From: DATBLE01 sp046732255
GTDB taxonomy: Bacteria; Actinomycetota; Thermoleophilia; Gaiellales; Gaiellaceae
Length of the DNA: 64,000 nt
Assembly: GCA_046732255.1 (NCBI GenBank)
Contig: JBKPMR010000017.1
Coordinates: 1-64,000 of the forward strand
Direction: 5' to 3'
Below are positions 50,069 to 58,452 of the stretch, piece after piece; within the stretch, counting starts at the first letter, position 1, and every line of letters begins with the position of its first letter. The notes under the pieces were generated by a model. That model searched no databases. It saw only the letters and a list, made by a program, of their open reading frames with translations, and was not told the origin of the DNA. The position numbers and the translations under genes were made by a program.

Positions 50069-51022
50069 TCACGGTCCCCGAGCATATGCCTCTTCCTCGT
50101 CGGGCACGACCCGGCGCCAGCGCAAGGTGCCGAGCATGAGGAAGAGAGCGATGAAGCCGACGATCACGTTCTCGATCGTCACCGCGATGTACATGCCGAC
50201 GCTGAAGCTGAGCAGGAGCGTCCCGGAGACGCCGGTTCCCGCCCGCCTGAACACGTAGACGAGGAGGCCCTGCTGCGTGCCGACGCCGCCCGGCGTGAAC
50301 GGGAAGAGCGTCGACAGGCTCTGCACGACGAGCACCAGCAGCGTGTTGTGCAGCGTCGCCGGCACCGTGAACGCCTTCAGGAAGAAGTAGACCGACGTGA
50401 ACCTGAACCCCCACGACAGCGCTTGCCAGCTGACGACCTGGGTGAGGTACGCCCAGCGGGTCGAGAAGATCGCGAAGCCCTGCCGCACCCGCTGCTTGAA
50501 CTCACGTGCCCGCCTGATCCCCATCACCGCGAACAAGGCGAGAACGGCGATCCAGACCGCGGCGATGATGAGGAACTCGCGCTTGTGGTTCAGCGGCCAG
50601 CTCCAGTCGACCTGCGGCAGGTGGGGGATGACGTCGAGCCCGGGCAGGACGCCGATCACGAGCGCCCAAGCGAGGATCGTGCCGGCGACGATGAAGTCGA
50701 AGAGCGTCTCGACGATCAGCGTCGCGCCGAGCGTCGGGTAGCTCGTGCCCTGGACGCGGTCGTGGACGAGGTAGAGCTTGAGGACGTCTCCGGCGCGGGC
50801 GGGGACGATCGCGTTCACGCCGACGCCGGAGAGGTAGGCGCCGCCGATCGTCCGCCGTGGCACGCGCAGGTCGGGGTAGGACGCGCGGATGATGTTCCGC
50901 CAGGCTGGGATGCGCGCGAGCAGCCGGAGGAGGTTGAACCCCAGCGCGATCGCGAGTGGCACCCAGTGGACGTCCGCGAGGTGGTGGAAGAACGTCCCCG
51001 CGGCGTCGATGATCTTCCCCAC
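50069..51022 (-). CDS. Lysylphosphatidylglycerol-synthase TM-region (UPF0104-type) membrane protein
   Basis: 317 residues, about 7-8 membrane helices. It carries the family markers NAIVPARAGDVLKLYLVHDR (about 70) and FPFTPGGVGTQQGLLVYVFR (about 240). Only the flippase-like membrane half is present; the aminoacyl-transferase domain of full MprF is absent. It probably moves a lipid or glycolipid across the membrane; the substrate is unknown. Confidence 0.87.
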   Translation of the reverse strand: MGKIIDAAGTFFHHLADVHWVPLAIALGFNLLRLLARIPAWRNIIRASYPDLRVPRRTIGGAYLSGVGVNAIVPARAGDVLKLYLVHDRVQGTSYPTLGATLIVETLFDFIVAGTILAWALVIGVLPGLDVIPHLPQVDWSWPLNHKREFLIIAAVWIAVLALFAVMGIRRAREFKQRVRQGFAIFSTRWAYLTQVVSWQALSWGFRFTSVYFFLKAFTVPATLHNTLLVLVVQSLSTLFPFTPGGVGTQQGLLVYVFRRAGTGVSGTLLLSFSVGMYIAVTIENVIVGFIALFLMLGTLRWRRVVPDEEEAYARGP

Positions 51023-51073
51023 GACTATTGAGGGTAGCCCCGGGGTTCAGCGCGAGTAGCCGGCGGCCGGCTG

Positions 51074-51478
51074 TCAGCTCGCACGCACTCCGGCTAGCCG
51101 AAGCACGAGGGCTTGCGAGGCCGGCGGCCCCGGCCAGTGCTCCTCGATCAGCTCTGGCCCACTGCCCCTGAGAACATGGCGGAGGACCGAGGCGACGATG
51201 ACGGCGTCGTCGAGGTAGCCGGCAACCGGGATGAAGTCGGGCACGAGATCGAAAGGCATGGCGAGGTACGGAATCAATGCGGCGAGGAGCAGCTTCTTCC
51301 GTCTAGGGACGCGACGGTCCGACAGGAGGCGGCGGAAGAGGATGACGAAGTCCGGGACCAGACGAGCGACTGCGCGCGCCTCTTCTCCACGTCCGGCGAC
51401 GACGAGCCATGCGAGAAAGACCACATAGGCAAAGAGGGCCGTCCCGGCGCCGACCGCCAGTCCCTGCCACACGCTCAC
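51074..51478 (-). CDS. DUF1232 (YkvA-like) membrane protein
   Basis: 134 residues. One N-terminal membrane helix (LAVGAGTALFAYVVFLAWLV) is followed by the DUF1232 motif AALIPYLAMPFDLVPDFIPV and AGYLDDAVIVASVLRHVL. GTG 51478 precedes SVWQGLAV; the longer frame to 51775 is inside the divergent neighbour. Family function is unknown. The two genes diverge with a 30-bp gap. Confidence 0.85.
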   Translation of the reverse strand: MSVWQGLAVGAGTALFAYVVFLAWLVVAGRGEEARAVARLVPDFVILFRRLLSDRRVPRRKKLLLAALIPYLAMPFDLVPDFIPVAGYLDDAVIVASVLRHVLRGSGPELIEEHWPGPPASQALVLRLAGVRAS

Positions 51479-51508
51479 GTCGTCCCAGCATAGATAGCGT
51501 TCCCCCTT

Positions 51509-52189
51509 ATGGCGCAGGACGACTGGCGTGTAACGGTCATGCTCCCGACCGAGGAGCACTCGGGCCGGGTGGTCGCGTCGCTCGCCGAGGCCCAGGTCGA
51601 GAAGGACGCGCGCAAGCTCCTCGGCGAGCGGGTGGTGGTCGGCGGCGGGGACGACCCCGGTGTCGTCTTCCTCTACACCAGCACCCCGGAGGCGGCGCAC
51701 GAGGCGGAGCGGGTGGTGCAGGGGATCGTCGCCGAGCACGGGCTCCACGCGGAGTACGCGATCCACCGGTGGCATCCCGAGGAGGAACGCTGGGAGCCGG
51801 AGGAGGATGCCCTACCCGCGACCACGGCGGAGCACGAGACCGAGCACGAGCACCTCGAGGAAGACGAGGCGGAAGAGTCGGAGGAGCTGGGCGAGGCGCT
51901 CTGGGAGGTGCGGCTCGAGTTCGACTCGCACCGGGACGCGGTCGAGATGGCCGACCGGATCGAGTCAGAGGCAGACGACCTCCTAGCCGGTTACACCGTC
52001 TCCGTCGTGCGGCACTGGCGGTACCTGCTGATCGGCGCCGACAACGAGGATCAGGCGCGCGAGATCGCGGAGCAGGTCCACGGTCAGCTGCCGTCCGGCG
52101 CGGAGCTCAAGGTCGAGCCGAGCGGCGCGCTCGTGTGGCAGGCGATGAAGCCGAGCCCGTTCGCGGTGCTAGGCGGCCTGTCCGGCTGA
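51509..52189 (+). CDS. Two-domain hypothetical protein with an acidic linker
   Basis: 226 residues. The N-terminal (WRVTVMLPTEEHSGRVVASL) and C-terminal (WEVRLEFDSHRDAVEMADRI) halves look like two copies of a ferredoxin-like module. Both end in a similar strand (LHAEYAIHRW; YTVSVVRHWRYLLIGADN). They are joined by an acidic, His-rich linker (EHETEHEHLEEDEAEESEEL). No family is recognised. ATG start. Confidence 0.75.
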   Translation: MAQDDWRVTVMLPTEEHSGRVVASLAEAQVEKDARKLLGERVVVGGGDDPGVVFLYTSTPEAAHEAERVVQGIVAEHGLHAEYAIHRWHPEEERWEPEEDALPATTAEHETEHEHLEEDEAEESEELGEALWEVRLEFDSHRDAVEMADRIESEADDLLAGYTVSVVRHWRYLLIGADNEDQAREIAEQVHGQLPSGAELKVEPSGALVWQAMKPSPFAVLGGLSG

Positions 52190-52324
52190 GCGCAATCCGC
52201 GAAACGGCCTGACGACCACCTCGCCGTCCTCGCGGCGCACGAGCACGTTTCTCGGGCCGCTGCCGTTCCAGCGGGCGAGCACGACCACCGGCCGGCCTCG
52301 TTCGCTGTACGTCTTGCCGATCAA
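52169..52324 (-). CDS. Short conserved-looking basic protein, antisense-overlapping the neighbour
   Basis: 51 residues from TTG 52324: LIGKTYSERGRPVVVLARWN, then GSGPRNVLVRREDGEVVVRP and FRGLRSAGQAA. It has a regular beta pattern and protein-like codon use, and I recall similar short proteins next to unrelated genes in Thermoleophilia, though I cannot verify this. It overlaps the end of the convergent gene by 21 nt. It is too short for most gene finders. Confidence 0.5.
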   Translation of the reverse strand: MIGKTYSERGRPVVVLARWNGSGPRNVLVRREDGEVVVRPFRGLRSAGQAA

Positions 52325-52367
52325 GCTCGCCTCTTGCGATGCCCGATGTTCGCCGTGGCGTGCGTGC

Positions 52368-52691
52368 TCAGCCGGTCATCGAGTCGTGCAGCTCGTACCA
52401 CGCCTCCCGGGCCGGCGGCCTGAAGCTCTCGTCTCCCTTCTGAGCCGCTTCGGCCATCATCCGCTCGATGATCGGGTTCAGCTTCTCGGTCATGAACGTG
52501 TCGGCTTGCTCCCGCGACGCCCAGACGTCGAAGATGCGGAACACACCAGAGTCGTGATCGAAGCCGGCCGTGTGGATGAGCAGGCGGTCAGGCGCTTGCT
52601 GAAGGTTCAGCTCGCCTGAGATCGCGTCGTAGTTGGTCGTGCTCGTGTCGCCATCCTGAATCTCCCACTCCTGCAGAAATGCAACTGCCAC
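52368..52691 (-). CDS. ABM-like (dimeric alpha-beta barrel) protein
   Basis: 107 residues: VAFLQEWEIQDGDTSTTNYD, LLIHTAGFDHDSGVFRIFDV, WASREQADTFMTEKLNPIIE. This is the antibiotic-biosynthesis-monooxygenase-like fold, often an unspecialised binding or oxygenase module. It diverges from the MFS gene downstream, 57 bp away. Confidence 0.75.
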   Translation of the reverse strand: MAVAFLQEWEIQDGDTSTTNYDAISGELNLQQAPDRLLIHTAGFDHDSGVFRIFDVWASREQADTFMTEKLNPIIERMMAEAAQKGDESFRPPAREAWYELHDSMTG

Positions 52692-52748
52692 TGGAGGCTC
52701 CTGTCGTCGACTGCGCCGGAATCCTAAGCGGACCGGGAGAATGCAGCC

Positions 52749-54158
52749 GTGGCTGAAGGTGTCGCGAAGTCGGCCGAGGTTCCTGCCGGCAGGCCGGCTG
52801 CGTCTGCCCGGAAGTTGATCGCCCCGCTCGCGCTTGCCCAGTTCATCTGCAGTTTCGCGGGATCGAACATGAACGTGATGATCTCCGACATCACCGATGA
52901 CCTGGACACGACGGTCAAAGGCGTGCAGACGACCATCACCTTGTTCCTCGTGATCATGGCGATTCTGATGATTCCCTGCAGCAAGCTGACCGACCGGTGG
53001 GGTCGCAAACGCTGCTTCATACTCGGGCTCACGCTGTACGGCATCGGCGCTCTCCTGAGCGCCGTCTCACCCGGTCTCGGCGTGCTGATCCTGGGCAACT
53101 CGATCTTCGAAGGCGTCGGCACTGCGCTCCTGATCCCGCCGGTCTACATCCTCGCGACCCTGTGGTTCCGCGACATCACCTCGCGCGCCTGGGCATTCGG
53201 TGTGATCAGCGGTCTGGGCGGCATCGGAGCCGCGGCAGGCCCGCTGATCGGCGGCGTGATCACCTCCGCGATCAGCTGGCGTGCTGCCTTCGTGTTCCAG
53301 GCGCTGATCGTCGGGACGATCATTCTCCTCAGCCGCCGCCTCGTCGACCCGCTTCCGCCTGATCCAACGCGTCCTTTCGACGGCGTCGGCGCGGTCCTCT
53401 CGGCGGTGGGGATGTTCTTCGTCGTATTCGGGATTCTCCAGGCAGGCAGCAACAACGCGCTCTTCGCCGTCTGCGTCGCGATCGGAGCGTTGTTCCTGGT
53501 CGCGTTCTTCCTCTTCATCCGACACCGCGAGCGGGCTGGAAAGGAACCGCTCCTGTCGACACGACTGTTCCGCAACCGCACCTGCAACCTTGCGCTGCTC
53601 ACCCAGAACGTCCAGTGGCTCCTGCTGATGGGCACGTCCTTCGTCGTGTCAGTGTTCCTGCAGGAGGTACGCGGCTACAGCGCGGTCAAGACCGGGGTCA
53701 TCTTCACGGCCGCCACCGTCGGAATCCTGGTCTCCTCGCTCGCGGCCGAGCGGCTTGCGAAGCGGTTCGCGCAACGCACCCTGATCGTCACGGGCTTCGT
53801 CGTCACCATCGCCGGGATCGTGGCTCTACTATTCCTCGTGCGGGGCTGGGACAGCCTCGCGGCGTTCGTTCCCGGGCTGCTGCTGATCGGCCTTGGGCTG
53901 GGCGGAATGCTCACGCCCTCCGTGAACGTCGTCCAGTCGAGCTTCCCCGAGGAGCTGCAGGGCGAGATCTCCGGTTTGTCGCGAAGCGTCTCCAACTTGG
54001 GCTCGTCCTTCGGAACAGCCATCGCGGGCACGATCCTCGTCTCGATCGTCGCCGGCGGGAACCGGGCCTACGCGGTTGCGATGATTACCCTCGCTGCGAT
54101 CGGCCTGCTCGGCCTACTCGCCGCGGTTCGCCTGCCGGCGCGCGTCGAGCGCGCCTAG
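52749..54158 (+). CDS. MFS drug exporter, DHA2-type (14 helices)
   Basis: 469 residues. Motif A-like KLTDRWGRKRCFILGLTLYG (about 80) and motif C-like GLGGIGAAAGPLIGGVITSA (about 157) in helix 5. About 14 helices can be counted, as in DHA2 multidrug exporters such as EmrB/QacA. Begins VAEGVAKSAEVP with a GTG after GGGAG. The convergent Crp/Fnr regulator downstream could control it, but no box is evident in front of the exporter. Confidence 0.88.
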   Translation: MAEGVAKSAEVPAGRPAASARKLIAPLALAQFICSFAGSNMNVMISDITDDLDTTVKGVQTTITLFLVIMAILMIPCSKLTDRWGRKRCFILGLTLYGIGALLSAVSPGLGVLILGNSIFEGVGTALLIPPVYILATLWFRDITSRAWAFGVISGLGGIGAAAGPLIGGVITSAISWRAAFVFQALIVGTIILLSRRLVDPLPPDPTRPFDGVGAVLSAVGMFFVVFGILQAGSNNALFAVCVAIGALFLVAFFLFIRHRERAGKEPLLSTRLFRNRTCNLALLTQNVQWLLLMGTSFVVSVFLQEVRGYSAVKTGVIFTAATVGILVSSLAAERLAKRFAQRTLIVTGFVVTIAGIVALLFLVRGWDSLAAFVPGLLLIGLGLGGMLTPSVNVVQSSFPEELQGEISGLSRSVSNLGSSFGTAIAGTILVSIVAGGNRAYAVAMITLAAIGLLGLLAAVRLPARVERA

Positions 54159-54185
54159 CCCCGGTCCCGAGGTTCGGACGCCGGC

Positions 54186-54908
54186 TCAGCCGCCGGCCTT
54201 CGCAAGAACGAGCTCCTTCCGGACGAGCGCTTCAGGGGAGATGTGCAGCCGATAGTGGTGGCCGTCGCGGCTGAGGAAACCCTCGCTCTCGAGCTGATCG
54301 ATCCCGCGCGTCACGGTCTCGCGCTCCGACCCGACCATCTCTCCGAGCAGGGCGTGCGTCAGGGGCAGATCGAGCTTCACGCCGTCACTTGCCACCCGCC
54401 CGTAGTCACGTGCGAGCTGTGCGAGCTTGCGACGAACGCGCTCGACATGACGGACATCGCCGAAGTTCGCAATCGAGTCTTGCTTGCGGCGTAGCGTCTC
54501 CACCACCTCCTGGAGGAGTGCGTCGGCGATCCCGGGCAGCTCCAGGAGCCGGCCGACGACGCGCTCCGGAAGAAGCGTGAGGCGCGAGGCGATAATCGCC
54601 TCGAGGTGCTCCTCGGGACCGGGGGGAAGGACGATCCCGCCGTATGCCGCCTCGCAGGTGACCATCGGTCGCGAGGGAGAAGACGGAACGCTGCGCACGA
54701 CCACGAATCCCTCCTCGAGCAGGAGCAGGGCCTCGTCGCGCGTGTCCGCGGGTCGATGCTGCGCGCCCGCCGAGAGCCTCAGGGTCGGGCAGGATGCCAG
54801 AAGGTCTGCGGCCGACTCCGCTGGCGCGCCTCGCACGGCAGCGGTCAAGCTAGCCCTGCGCAGAGGCCACAGCCTGGACCGATCCGGCGACTCGGGCTCT
54901 CCGTCCAT
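54186..54908 (-). CDS. Crp/Fnr-family transcriptional regulator
   Basis: 240 residues. A divergent N-terminal effector barrel (LRLSAGAQHRPADTRDEALL, about 40-120) is followed by the dimer helix (ALLQEVVETLRRKQD). The winged HTH follows (LPLTHALLGEMVGSERETVTRGIDQLESEGF, of which VGSERETVTRGIDQLESEG is the recognition part). No N-terminal Cys cluster, so not an Fnr-type oxygen sensor. It diverges from the cytochrome gene, and Crp-like palindromes lie between them. Confidence 0.87.
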   Translation of the reverse strand: MDGEPESPDRSRLWPLRRASLTAAVRGAPAESAADLLASCPTLRLSAGAQHRPADTRDEALLLLEEGFVVVRSVPSSPSRPMVTCEAAYGGIVLPPGPEEHLEAIIASRLTLLPERVVGRLLELPGIADALLQEVVETLRRKQDSIANFGDVRHVERVRRKLAQLARDYGRVASDGVKLDLPLTHALLGEMVGSERETVTRGIDQLESEGFLSRDGHHYRLHISPEALVRKELVLAKAGG

Positions 54909-54997
54909 CTGCCTGCTCTTACGTGCGGAACTACCGCGTGGGTTTCGACCGCCGTAGCCCGCAGGCTCTCAGAAGCCGCCTACAACCCGCGTCCGAC

Positions 54998-55034
54998 TGT
55001 GCGAAAGATCACACGGCTTCGTGTGAACGATCAC
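54998..55034. promoter_or_regulatory. Two Crp/Fnr-like palindromes upstream of the cytochrome gene
   Basis: TGTGC-N6-TCACA (54998-55013) follows the TGTGA-N6-TCACA Crp pattern with one change. A second palindrome, GTGTGAACGATCAC (55021-55034), follows at about 23 bp. Both lie between the divergent regulator and cytochrome starts and are likely targets of the adjacent Crp/Fnr protein. Confidence 0.6.
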
Positions 55035-55083
55035 GTGCCTCCTCAGGGGTCGTGCATACGGTCCTCCTCCTGTGGACGGCGGG

Positions 55084-56427
55084 ATGTCATGGATCAAGTC
55101 TCGTGTCGCTCGCGTCGCAGGCTTGCTGGCCGTGCTCGCTGCGGTGGCGGCGTTGCTGCTCCTTGGAGCGGTCGTGTTCAACGGGACGGTCAGCGCCTTG
55201 TCGACCGGCCGGACCAGCGGCGGCGAAAGCGCCCTCCTCCGGCAGGGGAAGCAGATCTTCCGCTTCGACACGTTCGGCGATCAGGCCTTCTGGGGAGACG
55301 CCCTACAGCTGCACAAGGCGATCGAGGGCTCGGCGAACGGCGGCGTCGGACCCGGGGTCAGCCCGAAGACCGCGCTCGCGGTCGGCCTCAAGGTCGACGC
55401 CGCTGCAATTCCGCGCACCGTCGCCGCCGCGATCAAAGCGGGAAAGGTCGATCTCAACGACCCGAAGACGACGCTCGCCTTGCTCAAGTTGAACGCCGTC
55501 GTCGGCGTCAAGGGTTTCTTCAACGGGAACGGCACGCTCAGCTCCATGGGGATCACCTGCGCCTTCTGCCACTCGAACGTCGACGATTCGTTCGCCCCCG
55601 GCATCGGCCGCCGCCTCGACGGTTGGCCGAACCAGGATCTGGACGTCGGCAAGATCGTCTCCCTCGCCCCCAACCTCGAGCCCTACACCGACTTGCTCGG
55701 CGTCGACGAGGCGACGGTGAAGAAGGTGCTACTCAGCTGGGGACCAGGGAAGTTCGACGCCGAGCTGGCAGCGGACGGCAAGGGATTCCGACCGGACGGC
55801 GGCTCGGCGGCGTCGAGAATCCCACCCGCATTCGGCCTCGCCGGGGTCAACCTCGCGACCTACACCGGTTGGGGGAGCGTCACTTACTGGAATGGGTTCG
55901 TCGCCAACCTCGAAATGCACGGACGCGGGTCATTCTTCGATCCGCGCCTCGACGACGCGAGCAGGTTCCCGGTTGCCGCCAAGGCGCGCTTCGGCCACGT
56001 GCGATCGAGGCCCGACCTGATCACGTCGAAGCTCGGCCCGCTCCACGCTTACCAGCTGTCCCTGGTCGCACCGAGGCCGCCGAAGGGCTACTCCGACCCA
56101 GCCGCCGCCGCGCGCGGCGCAAAGATCTTCACCGGTAAGGGCCGCTGCGCGACCTGCCACCTGCCCCCGCTCTACACGGAGCCGGGCTACAACCTGCACA
56201 AGCCCTCGGACACCTGCGCGGACGCCTTCCTGGCCAACCGCTCGCCGACCGGGATGTACCGGACGACGCCGCTCAAGGGCATGTTCGCGAAGTCGAAGCG
56301 CGGCTTCGGCGCCGACGGCGCCTACCCGACGCTGCTCGCGGTGGTGAACCACTACGAGAGCTGCTTCAAGCTCGGGCTCTCGGCGCAGGAGAAGAGCGAC
56401 CTCGTCCAGTTCCTGAAGAGCCGGTAG
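55084..56427 (+). CDS. Secreted di-heme c-type cytochrome
   Basis: 447 residues. N-terminal membrane anchor or signal (VARVAGLLAVLAAVAALLLL). Two heme-attachment motifs: CAFCH (about 159) and CATCH (about 355, in GRCATCHLPPLYTEPGYNLH). The first half also has FRFDTFGDQAFWGDALQLHK, seen in some uncharacterised cytochromes. It is a periplasm-side/extracellular electron carrier or peroxidase-like protein; no specific partner is visible. ATG 55084 is preferred over GTG 55072. Confidence 0.85.
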   Translation: MSWIKSRVARVAGLLAVLAAVAALLLLGAVVFNGTVSALSTGRTSGGESALLRQGKQIFRFDTFGDQAFWGDALQLHKAIEGSANGGVGPGVSPKTALAVGLKVDAAAIPRTVAAAIKAGKVDLNDPKTTLALLKLNAVVGVKGFFNGNGTLSSMGITCAFCHSNVDDSFAPGIGRRLDGWPNQDLDVGKIVSLAPNLEPYTDLLGVDEATVKKVLLSWGPGKFDAELAADGKGFRPDGGSAASRIPPAFGLAGVNLATYTGWGSVTYWNGFVANLEMHGRGSFFDPRLDDASRFPVAAKARFGHVRSRPDLITSKLGPLHAYQLSLVAPRPPKGYSDPAAAARGAKIFTGKGRCATCHLPPLYTEPGYNLHKPSDTCADAFLANRSPTGMYRTTPLKGMFAKSKRGFGADGAYPTLLAVVNHYESCFKLGLSAQEKSDLVQFLKSR

Positions 56428-56447
56428 GACCTGGCAGGGCTTCGAGG

Positions 56448-56518
56448 CTGCGGGGCAGGGATTCGAACCCCAACTTCCTGATCCAGAGTCAGGCGTCCTA
56501 CCGTTAGACGACCCCGCA
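56448..56518 (-). tRNA. tRNA-Gln (anticodon CTG)
   Basis: Acceptor arms TGCGGGG and CCCCGCA pair over 7 bp (with the U-A first pair typical of tRNA-Gln). The anticodon stem CCTGA/TCAGG encloses CTCTGGA (anticodon CTG), and the T-arm contains GGGTTCGAATCCC. CCA is not encoded. Confidence 0.95.
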
Positions 56519-56545
56519 ACGGGCCGGCGGCCATTGTAGCCGCGG

Positions 56546-57424
56546 TCAGGTTTCCAATCGGTAGATCGGGACGAGCCGCTTCTCGGCCTCGGTGTCGATG
56601 TGCGCGAGCACCTCGACGTAGGGCTCGAGGCCGGACCCTTTCAGCTTCGCCTTGAGCAGCCCGTCGACCTGGTAGAGGCCGGACGAGTTGTTCATCACGA
56701 TCTCGATCTTGATCGGCGTCTCCTCGCCGTCCGTGATGCTCACATCGTCGATCGCGGCCGCCGAGAGCGAGTGCATCGAGACGCGGCCCTTCTCGAACGG
56801 GATCCGCGATCGGCCCTGCGCCATGTCGAGCGCGTCGGCGACGCGGACGACGCCCGCCTCGAGCGAGAACGGCTCGCCGCCCGACCGGTGCGAGATGATC
56901 GCCTGGAGCACCTCGGACGCCACCACGGTCAGCTCGGGCTCCTCGTAGATCCCCTCCAGCAGGGTCCGGATCTCCGGCTCGACGAGGAACAGGCTGAACT
57001 CCTCGTGCCCTTCGCGATGGATCGACATGCCCACGTCGTGCAGCAGTGCGCCGAGCACGACGACCACCTCGGCGTCGTCGTTCGTCATGTTGAAGTCGCG
57101 GACGACGGAGGGCTCGATGTGGTGCTTGGTCAGCTGGCGGAGGAGCTTCAGCGCGATGTTCGTGACGATCTGTATGTGCACCCAGGAGTGGTCGTTGATC
57201 TCCATGCGGACGGTCGCGTTCACGTTCGCGACGTGCCACCAGCCCTTCAGGCGCCGATCGGCATTGACGCGCTCGAGCAGCGTGCGGAGCTTCCGGTTCC
57301 CGCGCTCGGGGACGCGGATCCGCATCTGCCGGACCGCCTGTGCCGGTGCAAGGCGGGTATCTCTCTGGGCCTGCTCCGAGACCGGCTGCTCGATCCGTTC
57401 TTCCGTCTGCTTGTCGAGCGCCAT
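56546..57424 (-). CDS. HD-domain phosphohydrolase-like protein
   Basis: 292 residues. HD core: HSWVHIQIVTNIALKLLRQL (first His), then VVLGALLHDVGMSIHREGHE (HD pair, about 125). A further His is in AIISHRSGGEPFSLEAGVVR, and Asp in RVADALDMAQGRSRIPFEKG. Such enzymes hydrolyse nucleotides or cyclic nucleotides. The N-terminal about 60 residues and the C-terminal beta domain (IKIEIVMNNSSGLYQVDGLL) are accessory. It diverges from the ABC transporter genes. Confidence 0.85.
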   Translation of the reverse strand: MALDKQTEERIEQPVSEQAQRDTRLAPAQAVRQMRIRVPERGNRKLRTLLERVNADRRLKGWWHVANVNATVRMEINDHSWVHIQIVTNIALKLLRQLTKHHIEPSVVRDFNMTNDDAEVVVVLGALLHDVGMSIHREGHEEFSLFLVEPEIRTLLEGIYEEPELTVVASEVLQAIISHRSGGEPFSLEAGVVRVADALDMAQGRSRIPFEKGRVSMHSLSAAAIDDVSITDGEETPIKIEIVMNNSSGLYQVDGLLKAKLKGSGLEPYVEVLAHIDTEAEKRLVPIYRLET

Positions 57425-57489
57425 CCCCGCGGACTCTACTCCCCGCCGCCCACGCGGCCGGGGACCCCCGGTTCGGTAGCTTGGGAGCG

Positions 57490-58452
57490 GTGAGGGGGGA
57501 GCTCGCGATCGAGGCGTCCGGCCTCAGGAAGCGCTACGGGAGCGTGGTCGCCCTGGACGGCGTCGATCTCCGTGCGGAGACGGGGATCGTCCTCGGGCTG
57601 CTCGGCCCGAACGGGGCGGGCAAGACGACCGCGGTGCGGATCTTGACCACGCTGCTCGCCCCGGACGAGGGAACCGCTCGCGTTGCGGGCGTGGACGTGC
57701 TCAAAGAGCCGGCCCGGCTGAGGGAGCGGATCGGGCTCGCGGGCCAGTACGCGGCGGTCGACGAGAACCTCACTGGCTTCGAGAACCTGGAGATGGTCGG
57801 CCGGCTGTACCACCGGAGCCGCGGCGAGTCGCGCGGACGTGCGCGAGAGCTGCTCGACGAGTTCGACCTCGCGGACGCCGGCGGCAGGCTCGTGCGCACC
57901 TACTCGGGCGGTATGCGGCGACGGCTCGACCTGGCGGCCGCCCTCGTTGCGCGCCCACCGGTGTTGTTCCTCGACGAGCCGACCACAGGTCTCGATCCGC
58001 GCAGCCGGCTGGCGCTCTGGGACACGATCGAAGGGCTGGTGGCGGGCGGGGCGACCGTGCTGCTGACCACGCAGTACCTCGACGAGGCAGACCGGCTCGC
58101 CGACCGGATCGCCGTCGTCGACCGCGGGCACGTGATCGCCGAGGGCATGCCGAGCGAGCTGAAGGAGAACGCCGGGGGCGAGCAGCTCGAGGTTCGGCTG
58201 GTCGACGGTTCGCAGGGCCGGCAGGCGGTCGAGGCGCTCGCCCCGCTCGCGACCGGGAGCCCGTCCCTCCTGGACTCGACCGTGCGCCTGCCGCTGCGCG
58301 ACCGCAAGGGTGCGGTCGCCGACGCCGTCCGGCGGCTTGACGCGGCCGGGGTCGCGGTCGACGACCTCGTCGTCCTCAGCCCGACGCTCGACGACGTCTT
58401 CCTCCAGCTCACCGGCCACGCGGTCGAGCCGGAAGAGGAGGCCGCCGGGTGA
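57490..58452 (+). CDS. ABC transporter ATP-binding protein, DrrA type
   Basis: 320 residues. Walker A GPNGAGKTTAVRIL (about 40), signature YSGGMRRRLDLAAALVARPP (about 139), Walker B VLFLDEPTTGLDPRSR. The C-terminal about 80 residues carry the DrrA-type extension (ending LSPTLDDVFLQLTGHAVEPE). It drives export of a drug- or lipid-like substrate with the permease that follows (GTGA overlap). GTG 57490 fits the family N-terminus; the frame is open to 57340. Confidence 0.9.
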   Translation: MRGELAIEASGLRKRYGSVVALDGVDLRAETGIVLGLLGPNGAGKTTAVRILTTLLAPDEGTARVAGVDVLKEPARLRERIGLAGQYAAVDENLTGFENLEMVGRLYHRSRGESRGRARELLDEFDLADAGGRLVRTYSGGMRRRLDLAAALVARPPVLFLDEPTTGLDPRSRLALWDTIEGLVAGGATVLLTTQYLDEADRLADRIAVVDRGHVIAEGMPSELKENAGGEQLEVRLVDGSQGRQAVEALAPLATGSPSLLDSTVRLPLRDRKGAVADAVRRLDAAGVAVDDLVVLSPTLDDVFLQLTGHAVEPEEEAAG

